A DNA stretch of 64,000 bases from Anaerolineae bacterium (lineage in GTDB: Bacteria > Chloroflexota > Anaerolineae > Aggregatilineales > Phototrophicaceae), in contig JADLAY010000051.1 in the NCBI GenBank assembly GCA_020849765.1, positions 1 through 64,000 on the forward strand. Direction: 5' to 3'. The notes beneath the pieces were generated by a model, which saw only the letters and a program-made list of their open reading frames with translations, had not been told where the DNA came from and ran no database searches. This document shows positions 26,641-35,535 of this stretch, in pieces. How positions within the stretch are numbered: the stretch's first letter is position 1; the number at the start of each line of letters is the position of its first letter. Both the position numbers and the translations under genes were made by a program.

Positions 26641-28176
26641 CTAATCTTGCTGATCATACGTGAGTTCAGTTAAACGGTCGATGTATTGTTGCAACGCCGG
26701 AAACAAGTTCACGTAAACCTCACGAAAAAGGCGATCATAAATGGCATGCGTTTTGTCATTGGGTTCGAAGCTGCGGCCTGTCTTCGTCATCGCGTGAGCG
26801 GCCTCGCGCACGCTGGAATACCAGCCCACCGCGTAAGCTGCCACAATCCCGGCGCCCAGGTTGGTCGCTTCGGTCGTACTCGCGCGCCTCACCAGGGTAT
26901 TGTGCATGTCCGCGACGATCTGGCACCAGAGAGCGCTGCGTGAACCACCGCCCATCAGAATGAACTCGTTGAGCGGCGTGCCGGTCGCGTGCGCCACACC
27001 TTCCATGGTCAGGCGGTGTTCGAAGGCGATACCCTCAAGTACTGCGCGGTAAAAATGTTCGCGGCGATGCGCCCCCGTCCAGCCAATTGTGATACCCGTC
27101 GCCCCGGCGTCCCAGAAGGGCGGCATCACGCCGTTCCAGTAGGGCACCAGCATCAAGCCAAGCGCGCCCGGTGGCAGTTTGCTCGCCGCCAGTTCAAGCA
27201 CTTCTTCGCGTGAGACGGGTAAATGAACGCCGCCCATATCCGGGCCAAAATTATCGACGAACCAGTTGACTGTGAACGTGCCGCCGCCCAGCACTTCTTC
27301 CGCCACATAACAGCCCGCCAGTGGCGAACAGAGCGTGCGGAAGGCGCGGTCGGCCACGTATTCTTCCAGATGCGCCCCGGAGACCATCGCCGTCCCCAGG
27401 TTGAGATAGGCCTTGCCCGCCTCGGTAATATTCGCGCCCAGCCCGGCGCTCTGACCATCTCCCGCACCGGCGACAACCGGCGTTCCCGGCGGCAGACCCG
27501 TCAGCACCGATGCCTCGACGGTGACTTCGCCCATGATCGTGCCGGGCGGCACCAGTTCGACGAACAGTTCGGGGTTGATGTCGAGCTGCTTCATCAAATC
27601 GGACGCCCAGGCGTTCCGGCGCATGTCGAGCAGACCCATCGGGTCGGCGGCGGGCACACTCGTGATCCAAAGCCCGGTCAGGTGCTTAACGAGAAAGGCG
27701 TGAACGTCAAGAATCCGGTATGCGCGGCGCAACACGTCCGGCTCGTGCGTCTGCAGCCACAATAATTCCGGCAGTGATTGCTTGGTCGAAGGGCCCTTGC
27801 CCGTCAAATCCTGAACGACGTCGCTGCCAATCCGGCGATCCAATTCTTCAACCTGCAGGCGGCAGCGGTCATCGACCCAGAGGATGGCATTGCGAATCGG
27901 GCGACAATGCTCGTCGACCGGCACGAATGTCTCTCTTTGATTGGTGATGCAAAGGGCTGCGATGCGGTCAGCACCGACCTGCCCGGTCAGATCGCGCAGG
28001 GTCTGGCACAGGGACGTCCACCAGTCATCCGCATTTTGTTCATACCAGTTGGGATTAGGTGAGATCAGCTCAAAATTCGCGCGGCTTTCGGCAACGGCCT
28101 GCCCATGTCGATCCCAGGCAATCGCCTTGCATGCGGTGGTGCTGCTATCGACGCCAATAACGAGATCTCTTGTCAT
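26641..28176 (-). CDS. FGGY-family carbohydrate kinase (polyol or ketose kinase)
   Basis: A 511-residue sugar kinase. Features include VIGVDSSTTACKAIAW, ITNQRETFVPVD, ILWVDDRCRLQVEEL, GAGDGQSAGLGA with the catalytic Asp, and the ATP-site ILMGGGSRSALWCQI. The 'TNQRETF' segment is closer to glycerol/erythritol-type kinases, whereas the 'ILWVDDR' region resembles xylulokinase/gluconokinase. I therefore call it a FGGY kinase with unassigned substrate, possibly a tetritol, pentitol or ketopentose. It is a second FGGY enzyme in the region, distinct from xylB at 22901. It sits in the ABC operon after the binding-protein gene, with a stem-loop between. ATG 28176 is chosen; 23 further upstream codons are open but unlike the family. 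Confidence 0.85.
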   Translation of the reverse strand: MTRDLVIGVDSSTTACKAIAWDRHGQAVAESRANFELISPNPNWYEQNADDWWTSLCQTLRDLTGQVGADRIAALCITNQRETFVPVDEHCRPIRNAILWVDDRCRLQVEELDRRIGSDVVQDLTGKGPSTKQSLPELLWLQTHEPDVLRRAYRILDVHAFLVKHLTGLWITSVPAADPMGLLDMRRNAWASDLMKQLDINPELFVELVPPGTIMGEVTVEASVLTGLPPGTPVVAGAGDGQSAGLGANITEAGKAYLNLGTAMVSGAHLEEYVADRAFRTLCSPLAGCYVAEEVLGGGTFTVNWFVDNFGPDMGGVHLPVSREEVLELAASKLPPGALGLMLVPYWNGVMPPFWDAGATGITIGWTGAHRREHFYRAVLEGIAFEHRLTMEGVAHATGTPLNEFILMGGGSRSALWCQIVADMHNTLVRRASTTEATNLGAGIVAAYAVGWYSSVREAAHAMTKTGRSFEPNDKTHAIYDRLFREVYVNLFPALQQYIDRLTELTYDQQD

Positions 28177-28217
28177 AGTTCTGCTTGCGTTTCTCAATGA
28201 ACCTGCATTGTTTCTGT

Positions 28218-28245
28218 GTGGGGACACGGCGAACCGTGCCCCCAC
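28218..28245 (-). ncRNA. Intercistronic stem-loop between binding-protein and kinase genes
   Basis: GTGGGG-A-CACGG (28218-28229) pairs with CCGTG-C-CCCCAC (28234-28245) with one A-C mismatch and a CGAA tetraloop. There is no T tract, which fits an mRNA-stabilising or partial-attenuation element of the kind seen after binding-protein genes of ABC operons. Confidence 0.65.
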
Positions 28246-28268
28246 GACCCTTGGAGAGCTGTATTATA

Positions 28269-29801
28269 TTAGCCCTCGTCAATACCTTCCTGAATGGCAC
28301 TGTTGATGTTATTCAGCGTGGTATCGATGTCCTGCGCGCCGGTGATCATCAGACCGAGTTCGGTCGGGATGGTAGCACCGGTGCTGCTGATATCGGCCCA
28401 GGCCGGGAAGTGCGGCTCGGTGCCCATGCGTTCCTTGATCGCCGTGAGGATGGCGGGGAAGTGACGGGTCGTGCCAGCCATCGGCTCGGCGCGTTCGAGC
28501 GTGCGCGGATCGTCGAAGGTCGATTGACGCACAGGCGTATTGCTCTGCGCAGCCGCCAGCGCCATCGTTTCCTTGCTGGTCGCCCACTGCAGGAAGACCC
28601 AGGCCGCATCCTGATTGGTGCTGTATTTCGACAGCGCGAGGCAGGAACCACCCTGGTGGCCAATGCCCGGCGTTTCGTCGAAGGCGCACTCGTCACGCGT
28701 GCGCAGGGCGTCTTCCATCGGCAGCGGCGCGGTTTCCATCAAGCCTGGAACCTTGGAGGTATCCGGGTTGTCCCAAGCCGGGAAGAACTCGCCCCAGTTG
28801 ATGACGACACCGGCCAGACCCTGACCGACAGCGTCGCCCTGACCTGACCAATCCCAGGTCGTCGCGCCCGAAGGCATCGTCGCGCCCAGACGCAGCATGT
28901 ATGCAGCGCCCGCCTTGGCCGCGTCGTCGTTGATGACCGCCTGGCCGTCGGCATTGGTGTGCGATCCACCATGGCTCCACAGCCACGACGTCCAGTCGCA
29001 CTGCAGCGAATAGTGACCGGTCTTCCACTGGCCCGCCGTCCCGTAAATCTGCGAGCCGTCCTCGTTGGTCAAGCCAGCTTCGAAAATGGCTTCGCAGGCA
29101 GCGGCGTAGGCTTCCATGGTCGTCGGAACTTCCAGGCCGAGCTGCTCGAAAACATCCTTGCGATAGCTCATGATGAAGATCGGGATGTCGAACGGAACGC
29201 CGACCAGCGTCCCCTGGTATTCGGCAATCGCGGGCACGAGTTCAGCGATGAAATCGTCGAAGTCGTAGCCGGGCATGTTCAGATCGCTGCCGGAGTTGCT
29301 CAGATAAGTCGCGCGAGTGTCGACCACGTCATTGACGAAACGGCCAAGCCAGGACTGATCGAGATAATAAATATCGTTGGAGGCCGACTCGGTCGCCGTG
29401 TCCTGTGTGATCTTCGACAGCACCTGATCGAGCGGTGTCTGTTCCCAGATGACCTCGATGCCGGTCAGCGCGGTGAAGTTATCCGCGATCAAGCCGGAGG
29501 TAATCTGGCTCGGCGCAGTCGATTCAGACGACAGGCGAATGGTCGTGCCCGAAAAACGTCCGCCGACTTCCGTCAGCCAGGCATTCATCTCATCCTGAGC
29601 CCGCAGGTAATCACGTGCCCAAACCGGCGCCTTGACCGGCGCAGCCACGGCCCGTTCCATCCGCATGAGCCCGGCAGCGCTGACGCCAAAGCCAGCGACC
29701 GCCGCTGCGCGCAAGAAATCACGCCGGCTCATTTTTCCTTTGCGCACCTGCTCGCCCGCTTTCGCAACATACAGGCGTTTCTGGCGCTCAATAACGTTCA
29801 T
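28269..29801 (-). CDS. Tat-exported sugar/polyol ABC transporter binding protein
   Basis: A 510-residue extracellular solute-binding protein (cluster 1, MalE/UgpB-like). The N-terminus has a twin-arginine signal (KMSRRDFLRAAAVAGFGVSA) with likely cleavage near AVAA, so it is exported folded. The mature part shows the usual pattern: ITSGLIADNFTALTGIEV, QVLSKITQDTATESASNDIY, GVPFDIPIFIMSYRKDVFEQ, then GGSCLALSKYS and AWVFLQWATSKE. It is longer than MalE (about 400). The operon context with kinase, RpiB and polyol dehydrogenases points to a polyol or pentose ligand; this is inference. GGAGGG lies before ATG 29801. Confidence 0.9.
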   Translation of the reverse strand: MNVIERQKRLYVAKAGEQVRKGKMSRRDFLRAAAVAGFGVSAAGLMRMERAVAAPVKAPVWARDYLRAQDEMNAWLTEVGGRFSGTTIRLSSESTAPSQITSGLIADNFTALTGIEVIWEQTPLDQVLSKITQDTATESASNDIYYLDQSWLGRFVNDVVDTRATYLSNSGSDLNMPGYDFDDFIAELVPAIAEYQGTLVGVPFDIPIFIMSYRKDVFEQLGLEVPTTMEAYAAACEAIFEAGLTNEDGSQIYGTAGQWKTGHYSLQCDWTSWLWSHGGSHTNADGQAVINDDAAKAGAAYMLRLGATMPSGATTWDWSGQGDAVGQGLAGVVINWGEFFPAWDNPDTSKVPGLMETAPLPMEDALRTRDECAFDETPGIGHQGGSCLALSKYSTNQDAAWVFLQWATSKETMALAAAQSNTPVRQSTFDDPRTLERAEPMAGTTRHFPAILTAIKERMGTEPHFPAWADISSTGATIPTELGLMITGAQDIDTTLNNINSAIQEGIDEG

Positions 29802-29995
29802 TAGCTGATCCCTCCAAAGAATGTCTGTTACGTCATGTCGAAACTAAAATGCTTTGCTGTGATGTATTGCTGCGACGCCCGAACGTCAACGGCTTGCGAA
29901 AGTACCTATCTCCAGTGCCACCTCCTACGTTGTGTCGTCCGTCCAGTGAACACAGATGCGGGAGAGCAACGACTCCCTCGGAAACTATCTTTGTT

Positions 29996-30985
29996 TTAGC
30001 CGCGCACTGCACCCAACGTCAGGCCACGGATCAAGCTGCGCTGCACGAACAGGATGAAGATGAAGACCGGGATCATGGCGGCGGTGCCCGCTGCAGCCAG
30101 GAAGCCCCACTCGGTACCGCCAGAGGCCGTATCGAACCCGGACAGGAACACCGGCAGCGTGCTCAAATCCGGAATGCGGACGAGATAGAGCGAGAACAGG
30201 AATTCATTCCAGGAGAAGATCAGGCAGAGCACGGCGGCGGCGCCCATACCCGGAATGACGTAGCGAATGACGATGCGCCAGAACGCGCCCCACCGGTTAC
30301 AACCATCGACCATGGCTGCATCGTCCAGGTCGGTCGGCACGTCGTCGAAGAAGCTCTTGATGAGCAAGATCGCCAACGGCAGATTGATTAATACGTGAGC
30401 CAGCACCAGGCCTATTCGTGTATCGTCCCAGCCAATGAAGCGATAGATCTGCGTGAGTGGCAGCACAGCCGCAAACGCGGGCATGAACCGGGTCGACAGA
30501 ATGAAGAAGATGATGTTCTGCTTGCCGCTCGGATTGAAGCGGGACAGGGCATAAGCTGTGGGCGTCGCCACGCTAATGACGACCAGCGTGCTCAAGAGGC
30601 CAGTGATGGCACTGTTGACCAGGAAGGGGACGATATAGTACCCGACGGTGCCACCACCACCAGTTCCCGCATTGGCGCCGACCGTTTCATGCACGACTTC
30701 CAGGTAGGAACGACCGCCGATGACGGTGCTCCACCACGAGCCAATGGCCTCGAAGCCGAGCAGTTGCGGCGGCATCTGGAAAATGCCGGTGAAGGTCTTG
30801 AAGGATGCCGTCACCCAGAACCAGATCGGATAGAAGAATATGAAGACGATGACGCCTGTAACGATGGTCAGCAGTAGCCGGTTCAGGAATTGCCGCCGAT
30901 GCTGCTGGCGTTGAATCGAGCGCCATTCGCTCTCGCTTTTGTGGCCGACGCCCAGTCTGGACTTGGTGGAGTTCGCAGTTGCCAT
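29996..30985 (-). CDS. Carbohydrate ABC transporter permease (MalG type)
   Basis: A 329-residue inner-membrane permease with six predicted helices, the first at about 35-57. The EAA loop that docks the ATPase reads DDAAMVDGCNRWGAFWRIVI, followed by PGMGAAAVLCLIFSWNEFLF, as in MalG/UgpE. An unusual Gly-rich insertion (GANAGTGGGGTVGYY) is found in the first periplasmic loop, after helix 1. It starts 16 bases after the MalF-type gene and precedes the binding-protein gene by 194 bases, a gap with no gene in it. No ATP-binding subunit is present in the operon. Confidence 0.93.
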   Translation of the reverse strand: MATANSTKSRLGVGHKSESEWRSIQRQQHRRQFLNRLLLTIVTGVIVFIFFYPIWFWVTASFKTFTGIFQMPPQLLGFEAIGSWWSTVIGGRSYLEVVHETVGANAGTGGGGTVGYYIVPFLVNSAITGLLSTLVVISVATPTAYALSRFNPSGKQNIIFFILSTRFMPAFAAVLPLTQIYRFIGWDDTRIGLVLAHVLINLPLAILLIKSFFDDVPTDLDDAAMVDGCNRWGAFWRIVIRYVIPGMGAAAVLCLIFSWNEFLFSLYLVRIPDLSTLPVFLSGFDTASGGTEWGFLAAAGTAAMIPVFIFILFVQRSLIRGLTLGAVRG

Positions 30986-31001
30986 TGTGAGCTATCTTCC
31001 T

Positions 31002-31940
31002 CTACCACTTCATACGGAAGATGCGAATGTAGCTGAAAGCGACGATCCACACGACGACCATCAAGAAGACGCCGATAGTCGCCCCATAGCCGAATTTGAC
31101 CTGCTGGAAGGTATTCACGTAGCCGTAGTAGCTCAGTGTTTCCGTATGCAAGGCCGGGCCGCCAGCCGTGAGAATAGCGACGTAATCGAAGACGCGGAAC
31201 AGGTCGACCAGCCGGAACAGGATGGCGATGCTGAGCACCGTCCGCAGCAGGGGCAGCTTGACTCGCCAGAAGCGCTGCCAGGCACTCGCGCCGTCCACCT
31301 GGGCCGCCTCGATCACTTCGGTCGGGATGCTCTTGAGACCTGCCAGGACGATCAAGACGATGAATGGCGTCCACTGCCAGATCTCGACGATCAAGACGCC
31401 CATCAGGGCATAGACGCCCTTCCCGCCGATGAGCGGCTCATCCTTTGTCACAATCCCCAGGTTCTGGAAGATGTAATCGATGTAACCGAATTCCGAATGC
31501 GTTAGCAACCGGAACAACATCCCTGCGACCACAGGCGCCGTCACCATCGGCAGAATGATGAGTGTCTGCATCAGCCCGACGCCAAAAGGACGCGAGTCCA
31601 GGAGCACGGCGATCAGCAAGCCGAGACAGACCTGGATGGTGAGCGCAACCACCACGTACTGCACGGTGATGCCCAGAGCGTTATGGAAACGCGAGTCCTG
31701 GAACAAGTCCGTCCAGTTGTCCACGCCGACAAACGTGAATGTCTTCTGCCGAGCTTTGAATTCGGTGAAGCTCATGACGATGTTGAGAATGAAGGGGCCC
31801 AGGCTATATACTATGAGGAAGATGAGTGCAGGACTCAGCCACAGCCAGGGATTGGCGCTGTTGAAGAAACCACGTTTCGGCGTCGGTGCTTCTGCGGTAG
31901 ACGATGGCAGGCCGACCGTCACACCACCAGGTTGTGCCAT
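31002..31940 (-). CDS. Carbohydrate ABC transporter permease (MalF/UgpA type)
   Basis: A 312-residue permease, the first gene of the six-gene operon. Six helices are predicted, starting about residue 30 (PWLWLSPALIFLIVYSLGPF). The EAA loop is IEAAQVDGASAWQRFWRVKL followed by PLLR. The N-terminus is a short cytoplasmic tail, as in UgpA. A weak GGAG ribosome site lies 12 bases before ATG 31940; the leader to the predicted start at about 32035 is 95 bases and contains the operator-like element at 32010-32021. Confidence 0.93.
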   Translation of the reverse strand: MAQPGGVTVGLPSSTAEAPTPKRGFFNSANPWLWLSPALIFLIVYSLGPFILNIVMSFTEFKARQKTFTFVGVDNWTDLFQDSRFHNALGITVQYVVVALTIQVCLGLLIAVLLDSRPFGVGLMQTLIILPMVTAPVVAGMLFRLLTHSEFGYIDYIFQNLGIVTKDEPLIGGKGVYALMGVLIVEIWQWTPFIVLIVLAGLKSIPTEVIEAAQVDGASAWQRFWRVKLPLLRTVLSIAILFRLVDLFRVFDYVAILTAGGPALHTETLSYYGYVNTFQQVKFGYGATIGVFLMVVVWIVAFSYIRIFRMKW

Positions 31941-32009
31941 AAATACACATCTCCAAAAAACTAAACAATCTTGGCTGCACTTACTTCATCTAATGAGCGC
32001 GTAGTATTG

Positions 32010-32021
32010 TCACAAATGTGC
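32010..32021. promoter_or_regulatory. Operator-like element A (TCACAAATGTGC)
   Basis: It matches TCACANNTGTGC, with CACA/TGTG as the dyad. It lies about +15 to +26 of the predicted minus-strand ABC-operon promoter, where a bound repressor would block transcription. Confidence 0.65.
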
Positions 32022-32041
32022 AGCGCATTCAATTCGGTGAA

Positions 32042-32070
32042 ACTATAGTGGTTTTGTCGCTGCCTGTCAA
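32042..32070 (-). promoter_or_regulatory. Promoter of the ABC/kinase/rpiB/SorC operon
   Basis: On the minus strand TTGACA (32070-32065) and TATAGT (32047-32042) are separated by exactly 17 bases. Transcription would start near 32035. Confidence 0.85.
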
Positions 32071-32158
32071 GCGATCTAGCCCCGATTTGTTACAATAGTA
32101 TGAAAGATTCTGACAGAATAAATAATCGCCTCCTTAAAATGCCTTCCATTGAGATTGC

Positions 32159-32187
32159 TTGACAGGGATCGTCGCGCAACATAGAAT
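32159..32187 (+). promoter_or_regulatory. Promoter of the GpsA-like dehydrogenase gene
   Basis: TTGACA (32159-32164) and TAGAAT (32182-32187) are 17 bases apart. Predicted start is near 32194, giving a 68-base leader that contains operator element B. Confidence 0.85.
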
Positions 32188-32209
32188 TCCTGAAAAATGT
32201 GCCCATCAT

Positions 32210-32221
32210 TCACATTTGTGC
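32210..32221. promoter_or_regulatory. Operator-like element B (TCACATTTGTGC)
   Basis: Second copy of TCACANNTGTGC, at about +17 to +28 of the GpsA-like promoter. Flanking AT on both sides extends the dyad (ATnCACAnnTGTGnAT). A half site, AAAATGTGC, lies just upstream at 32194-32202. Confidence 0.65.
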
Positions 32222-32261
32222 ATTTGATATAAATCATGATGGCACGTGGGAGGAATATAGA

Positions 32262-33356
32262 ATGGCAGTTATTACGGTGTTGGGAGCCGGGGTCATGGGA
32301 ACCGCGCTGACATTCCCCGCCGCCGATAATGATAATGATTTACGACTGGTCGGGACCCATCTGGACGATGACATCATTCAGAGCTGCAAAGAGCAACGCA
32401 TTCACCCGCGCCTCAAACGCCGCATCCATGACAATGTGAAACCCTACTTTTACACCGAAATCGCCCAGGCGATGCAGGACACGGAAGTTATCGTGCTCGG
32501 CGTCAACTCGCGTGGTGTTCACTGGGCGGCCCAGGCCCTCGCGCCGTATCTTCACCCCGGCCACATCGTCATGATGGTGACCAAAGGCATGGAGAGCAAC
32601 GACGGCGAACTGGCGATCCTCCCCGACGTGCTGCGCGCCAACCTGCCCGAAGGCATCCGCGATCAGATCAGCTTCGCCGCCATCGGCGGGCCTTCGATCG
32701 CCGGTGAGCTGGCTGCACGCCACCACACAAACGTCGTCTTCGTCTCGCGCAATCCGGACATCCTGCCTGGGCTTCAGCGCCTGTTCGCGACGTCCTACTA
32801 TCACGTTTGGAGTTCGACCGACATGGTCGGCGTCGAGGTCTGCGTCGCGCTCAAGAACCCGATCGCGCTGGCCGTCGGCCTGGCCGCCGGTTTGGTCGAA
32901 CGCAAGACGAAAGAGCAAGGCCCGGACGTCGCAAAAGCGCAGATGCATAACTACGCTGCCGCGATCTTCGCCCAGGGTCTGGCGGAGACGGCCTACATTG
33001 TCAACCTGATGGGGGGACGCCCGGAGACGGTCTTCAGCCTGCCCGGCGCGGGCGATCTGTACGTGACGACCCAGGGCGGGCGTAACTCGCGGATGGGACG
33101 TCTGCTCGGCATGGGGCTTTCCTACAGCGATGCGGTCGAAGAAATGCCGGGCGAGACCATCGAGGGCGTCGACGCGACCATCGCCATCATGCCCGCGATT
33201 CAGACCATGATCCAGAGCGGCAAGATCGACGAGAATGCCCTGCCATTAATCCGCACCATGCATCACATCCTGACGCGCAACGCGCCGGTCGACTTCGACT
33301 TCGACAGCTTCTTCGCCTCGCTGCCGATGTTCAACCCGCCTGTCACTCGCAACTAA
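32262..33356 (+). CDS. NAD-dependent glycerol-3-phosphate dehydrogenase-like enzyme (polyol-phosphate dehydrogenase candidate)
   Basis: A 364-residue GpsA-family oxidoreductase. The Rossmann loop is VLGAGVMGTAL, and the active-site Lys residues are kept in VTKGMES and CVALKNPIALAVGLAAGL. The late signature PGAGDLYVTTQGGRNSRMGR matches the family's 'GDL--T--S--SRN---G'. It is about 30 residues longer than ordinary GpsA, with an extended C-terminus (FDFDSFFASLPMFNPP). Its position opposite a polyol-type ABC/FGGY-kinase operon and the shared operator suggest it oxidises a polyol phosphate made by the kinase rather than serving phospholipid synthesis; this is inference. ATG 32262 has GGGAGG at 32248-32253. 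Confidence 0.8.
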   Translation: MAVITVLGAGVMGTALTFPAADNDNDLRLVGTHLDDDIIQSCKEQRIHPRLKRRIHDNVKPYFYTEIAQAMQDTEVIVLGVNSRGVHWAAQALAPYLHPGHIVMMVTKGMESNDGELAILPDVLRANLPEGIRDQISFAAIGGPSIAGELAARHHTNVVFVSRNPDILPGLQRLFATSYYHVWSSTDMVGVEVCVALKNPIALAVGLAAGLVERKTKEQGPDVAKAQMHNYAAAIFAQGLAETAYIVNLMGGRPETVFSLPGAGDLYVTTQGGRNSRMGRLLGMGLSYSDAVEEMPGETIEGVDATIAIMPAIQTMIQSGKIDENALPLIRTMHHILTRNAPVDFDFDSFFASLPMFNPPVTRN

Positions 33357-33360
33357 GCAA

Positions 33361-33387
33361 TTCGTGGGAGGTTTTCCCTCCCACGAA
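33361..33387. terminator. Hairpin between convergent GpsA-like and alcohol dehydrogenase genes
   Basis: TTCGTGGGAGG (33361-33371) pairs perfectly with CCTCCCACGAA (33377-33387) over a 5-base loop. T residues downstream are scattered, so it is a likely but not strong terminator. Confidence 0.7.
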
Positions 33388-33405
33388 CTTCAACTTCTTC
33401 ACCGA

Positions 33406-34449
33406 TCAGGACAGCGACGGTTCGACCGCCAGCTTGATCACCTCGCTGCGCGCCATCCGCAGCAGTCCATCTTCGACTTGCTCGAGTGGAATGCTGCCAT
33501 CGAGCATCGGCGCGACGTTGACCGCCCCGCTGGCGAGCGCCTGCACCGCCATCTCGACCGTACGCGGAGTCAAGTGGAAGATACCTTTCATCGTGACGCC
33601 GCCATAATGCAGATGCGTTGCATCAAAGCTCACTTGCGTGCCACCGGGCAGCCCGCTGTATTGAACGACGGTGCCACCTTTGCGCACCATCAGCAGCGCC
33701 TGTGTCCAGGTTTCGGCAGAGCCAGCCGACTCGATCACCACGTCCGCACCGCGGCCACCGGTCATCTCTTTGACGAAGGCGACCGGATCACCCTCCTTGC
33801 TGCTGAAGACGGCATCCGCGCCCAGCGCGCGCGCCACTTCAAGACGACCATGCGCACGCCCGATCATGAGAATACGCGCCGCGCCGACCGAACGAGCGAC
33901 CTGCATTTGCATCAGGCCCTGCGCGCCGGGGCCGACGATGGCGACCGTATCACCAAACTGGATATCGGCATTGATCACACCGTTGACGGCGCAGGCGAGC
34001 GGCTCGACAAAACCGGCATGATTGAATGACACGTTCTCCGGTTTGTGATGCAGGTTCTGCGCGACGATGTGTGGGGGGATCTTGAAATAGTCCGCATAAG
34101 AGCCGAAATTGAAGCTGTCCTCGATGGTGACGCAGAGTGACGGCTGCCCGCGGCGGCAGTAAAAGCAGACGCCGCACGGCGCGCTGTTAGCGCCGCAAAC
34201 CGCATCGCCTTCGCGGAACTGCGTCACCCCTTCGCCAACCGCCGTCACGACACCCGCGTATTCGTGCCCGAACGGCATCGGCGGGCGAAACAGCCGGTGT
34301 CCACGCTTGTAGCCTTTGAGATCGGTGCCGCAGGTCGTCGCAGTCTCAATTTTGATGACAACTTCGCCCGCTCCCGGCTCCGGGATCGGGACTTCGCGCA
34401 TTTCGAGCTTGCCGGGCTCAAGAAAAAATACCCCTCGCATAGAAGACAT
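33406..34449 (-). CDS. Zinc-dependent MDR-family polyol/alcohol dehydrogenase
   Basis: A 347-residue medium-chain dehydrogenase of the sorbitol/threonine dehydrogenase type. Catalytic zinc ligands are the Cys in TTCGTDLKGYK and the His-Glu of GHEYAGVV. Structural zinc is held by four Cys in PCGVCFYCRRGQPSLC. The NAD(P) site VAIVGPGAQGLMQMQVA is intact. It begins 14 bases after the second dehydrogenase gene on the same strand, so the pair is one operon, read from the promoter near 35541. Substrate is probably a polyol or secondary alcohol of the cluster. Confidence 0.88.
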   Translation of the reverse strand: MSSMRGVFFLEPGKLEMREVPIPEPGAGEVVIKIETATTCGTDLKGYKRGHRLFRPPMPFGHEYAGVVTAVGEGVTQFREGDAVCGANSAPCGVCFYCRRGQPSLCVTIEDSFNFGSYADYFKIPPHIVAQNLHHKPENVSFNHAGFVEPLACAVNGVINADIQFGDTVAIVGPGAQGLMQMQVARSVGAARILMIGRAHGRLEVARALGADAVFSSKEGDPVAFVKEMTGGRGADVVIESAGSAETWTQALLMVRKGGTVVQYSGLPGGTQVSFDATHLHYGGVTMKGIFHLTPRTVEMAVQALASGAVNVAPMLDGSIPLEQVEDGLLRMARSEVIKLAVEPSLS

Positions 34450-34463
34450 GAAACCGTTCCTTG

Positions 34464-35498
34464 CTAGATTTCTACGACAATTTTAAGCGAATCGCCGGCT
34501 GACTTGGTCATGTGCCAGGCTTTATCGGCCTCCGCCAGCGGAAGACGATGTGTGATCAACAGATTGGGATCGAGAATGCCGTTGACCATCAACGACAGCG
34601 CGCGGCGCGTATCGTGCGGGCTGGCGGAATAAGTGGCGGTCAGCGTGATCTCCTGGAAGAGCAGCTTGAACAGATTCACCGGCCAGCGCTTCTCCGGCTG
34701 CCACGGCGCATAGAGCATGACGGTCGCGCCCGGCGCGGCCAGATCGAAGCCAAGATCGAGCGCAGGCTGTGCCGATGGCGTGACCAGCACCGCATGTGGC
34801 CCCTTGCCTTCCGTCCAGCTCGCAAGCTGATCCTTGAGATCTTCCTGGCTGACGTCGAAGGTTTTCAGCCCCATCGCCTGCGCGCGTTCCAGGCGGTGCT
34901 GCTGCATGTCGAGCACGGCCACGCGATCTGCACCCCAGTGCGGGGCGAGCAGCGCCAGCACGATGCCATTGAAGCCCGCGCCAATGACGATGACGGTGTC
35001 GCCGCGCTGGATGTTGGACCGATCAAGCGCGCGAACGCAGCAGCCAACCGGCTCGACCAGAGCGCCGACCTCGTAGGGTTGATCGTCCGGCAGCTTGAGG
35101 ATATCGCGCTCGACGATCTCCGCCGGTATACGCACATATTCCGCCATCCCTGCCGGGTAGAGGCGTGTCTTTTTGAAGGTTGCGCAGTTGGTGTAGCTGC
35201 CGCGGCGGCACATATCACAGACCATACAGGGCACGTGATGATGAATCGCGACGCGGTCGCCAACTGCAAAGGCGGTCACACCCTCGCCGACGGCGACCAC
35301 GTCACCGGCGGGCTCATGACCGAGGACGACAGGCGCGCGCGGAGTCATGTACCAATCGGTGACATCACTACCACACATCCCGCAAACTTTGACGTGCACC
35401 AACAGTTCACCCGGGCCGGGAGCATCCGGCATCGGGTACTCTTCGACGCGCACATCGCCTGCCCCGTGATAAATTGCGGCTTTCATTGTTGTCTGCAT
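34464..35498 (-). CDS. Zinc-dependent MDR-family dehydrogenase (sorbitol/threitol type)
   Basis: A 344-residue paralogue of the preceding enzyme. Catalytic zinc: CGMCGSDVTDW and GHEPAGDV. Structural zinc: PCMVCDMCRRGSYTNC. Nucleotide site: VIVIGAGFNGIVLALLA followed by VAVLDMQQHRLERA, where the Asp after the second strand favours NAD over NADP. It is first in the two-gene dehydrogenase operon. ATG 35498 follows AAGGA; a TTG two codons earlier and an ATG at 35486 are alternatives. The operator element C lies about 70 bases upstream. Confidence 0.87.
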   Translation of the reverse strand: MQTTMKAAIYHGAGDVRVEEYPMPDAPGPGELLVHVKVCGMCGSDVTDWYMTPRAPVVLGHEPAGDVVAVGEGVTAFAVGDRVAIHHHVPCMVCDMCRRGSYTNCATFKKTRLYPAGMAEYVRIPAEIVERDILKLPDDQPYEVGALVEPVGCCVRALDRSNIQRGDTVIVIGAGFNGIVLALLAPHWGADRVAVLDMQQHRLERAQAMGLKTFDVSQEDLKDQLASWTEGKGPHAVLVTPSAQPALDLGFDLAAPGATVMLYAPWQPEKRWPVNLFKLLFQEITLTATYSASPHDTRRALSLMVNGILDPNLLITHRLPLAEADKAWHMTKSAGDSLKIVVEI

Positions 35499-35535
35499 GG
35501 GCAATAATCCTTATCTCAGTTGCCTGGATGTCCAA

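Noticed and set aside
32262..33356. Housekeeping GpsA for phospholipid synthesis
   Set aside because: Not excluded, but its operator, its promoter shared with a sugar operon and its longer C-terminus make a catabolic role more likely; see the finding on the pathway.
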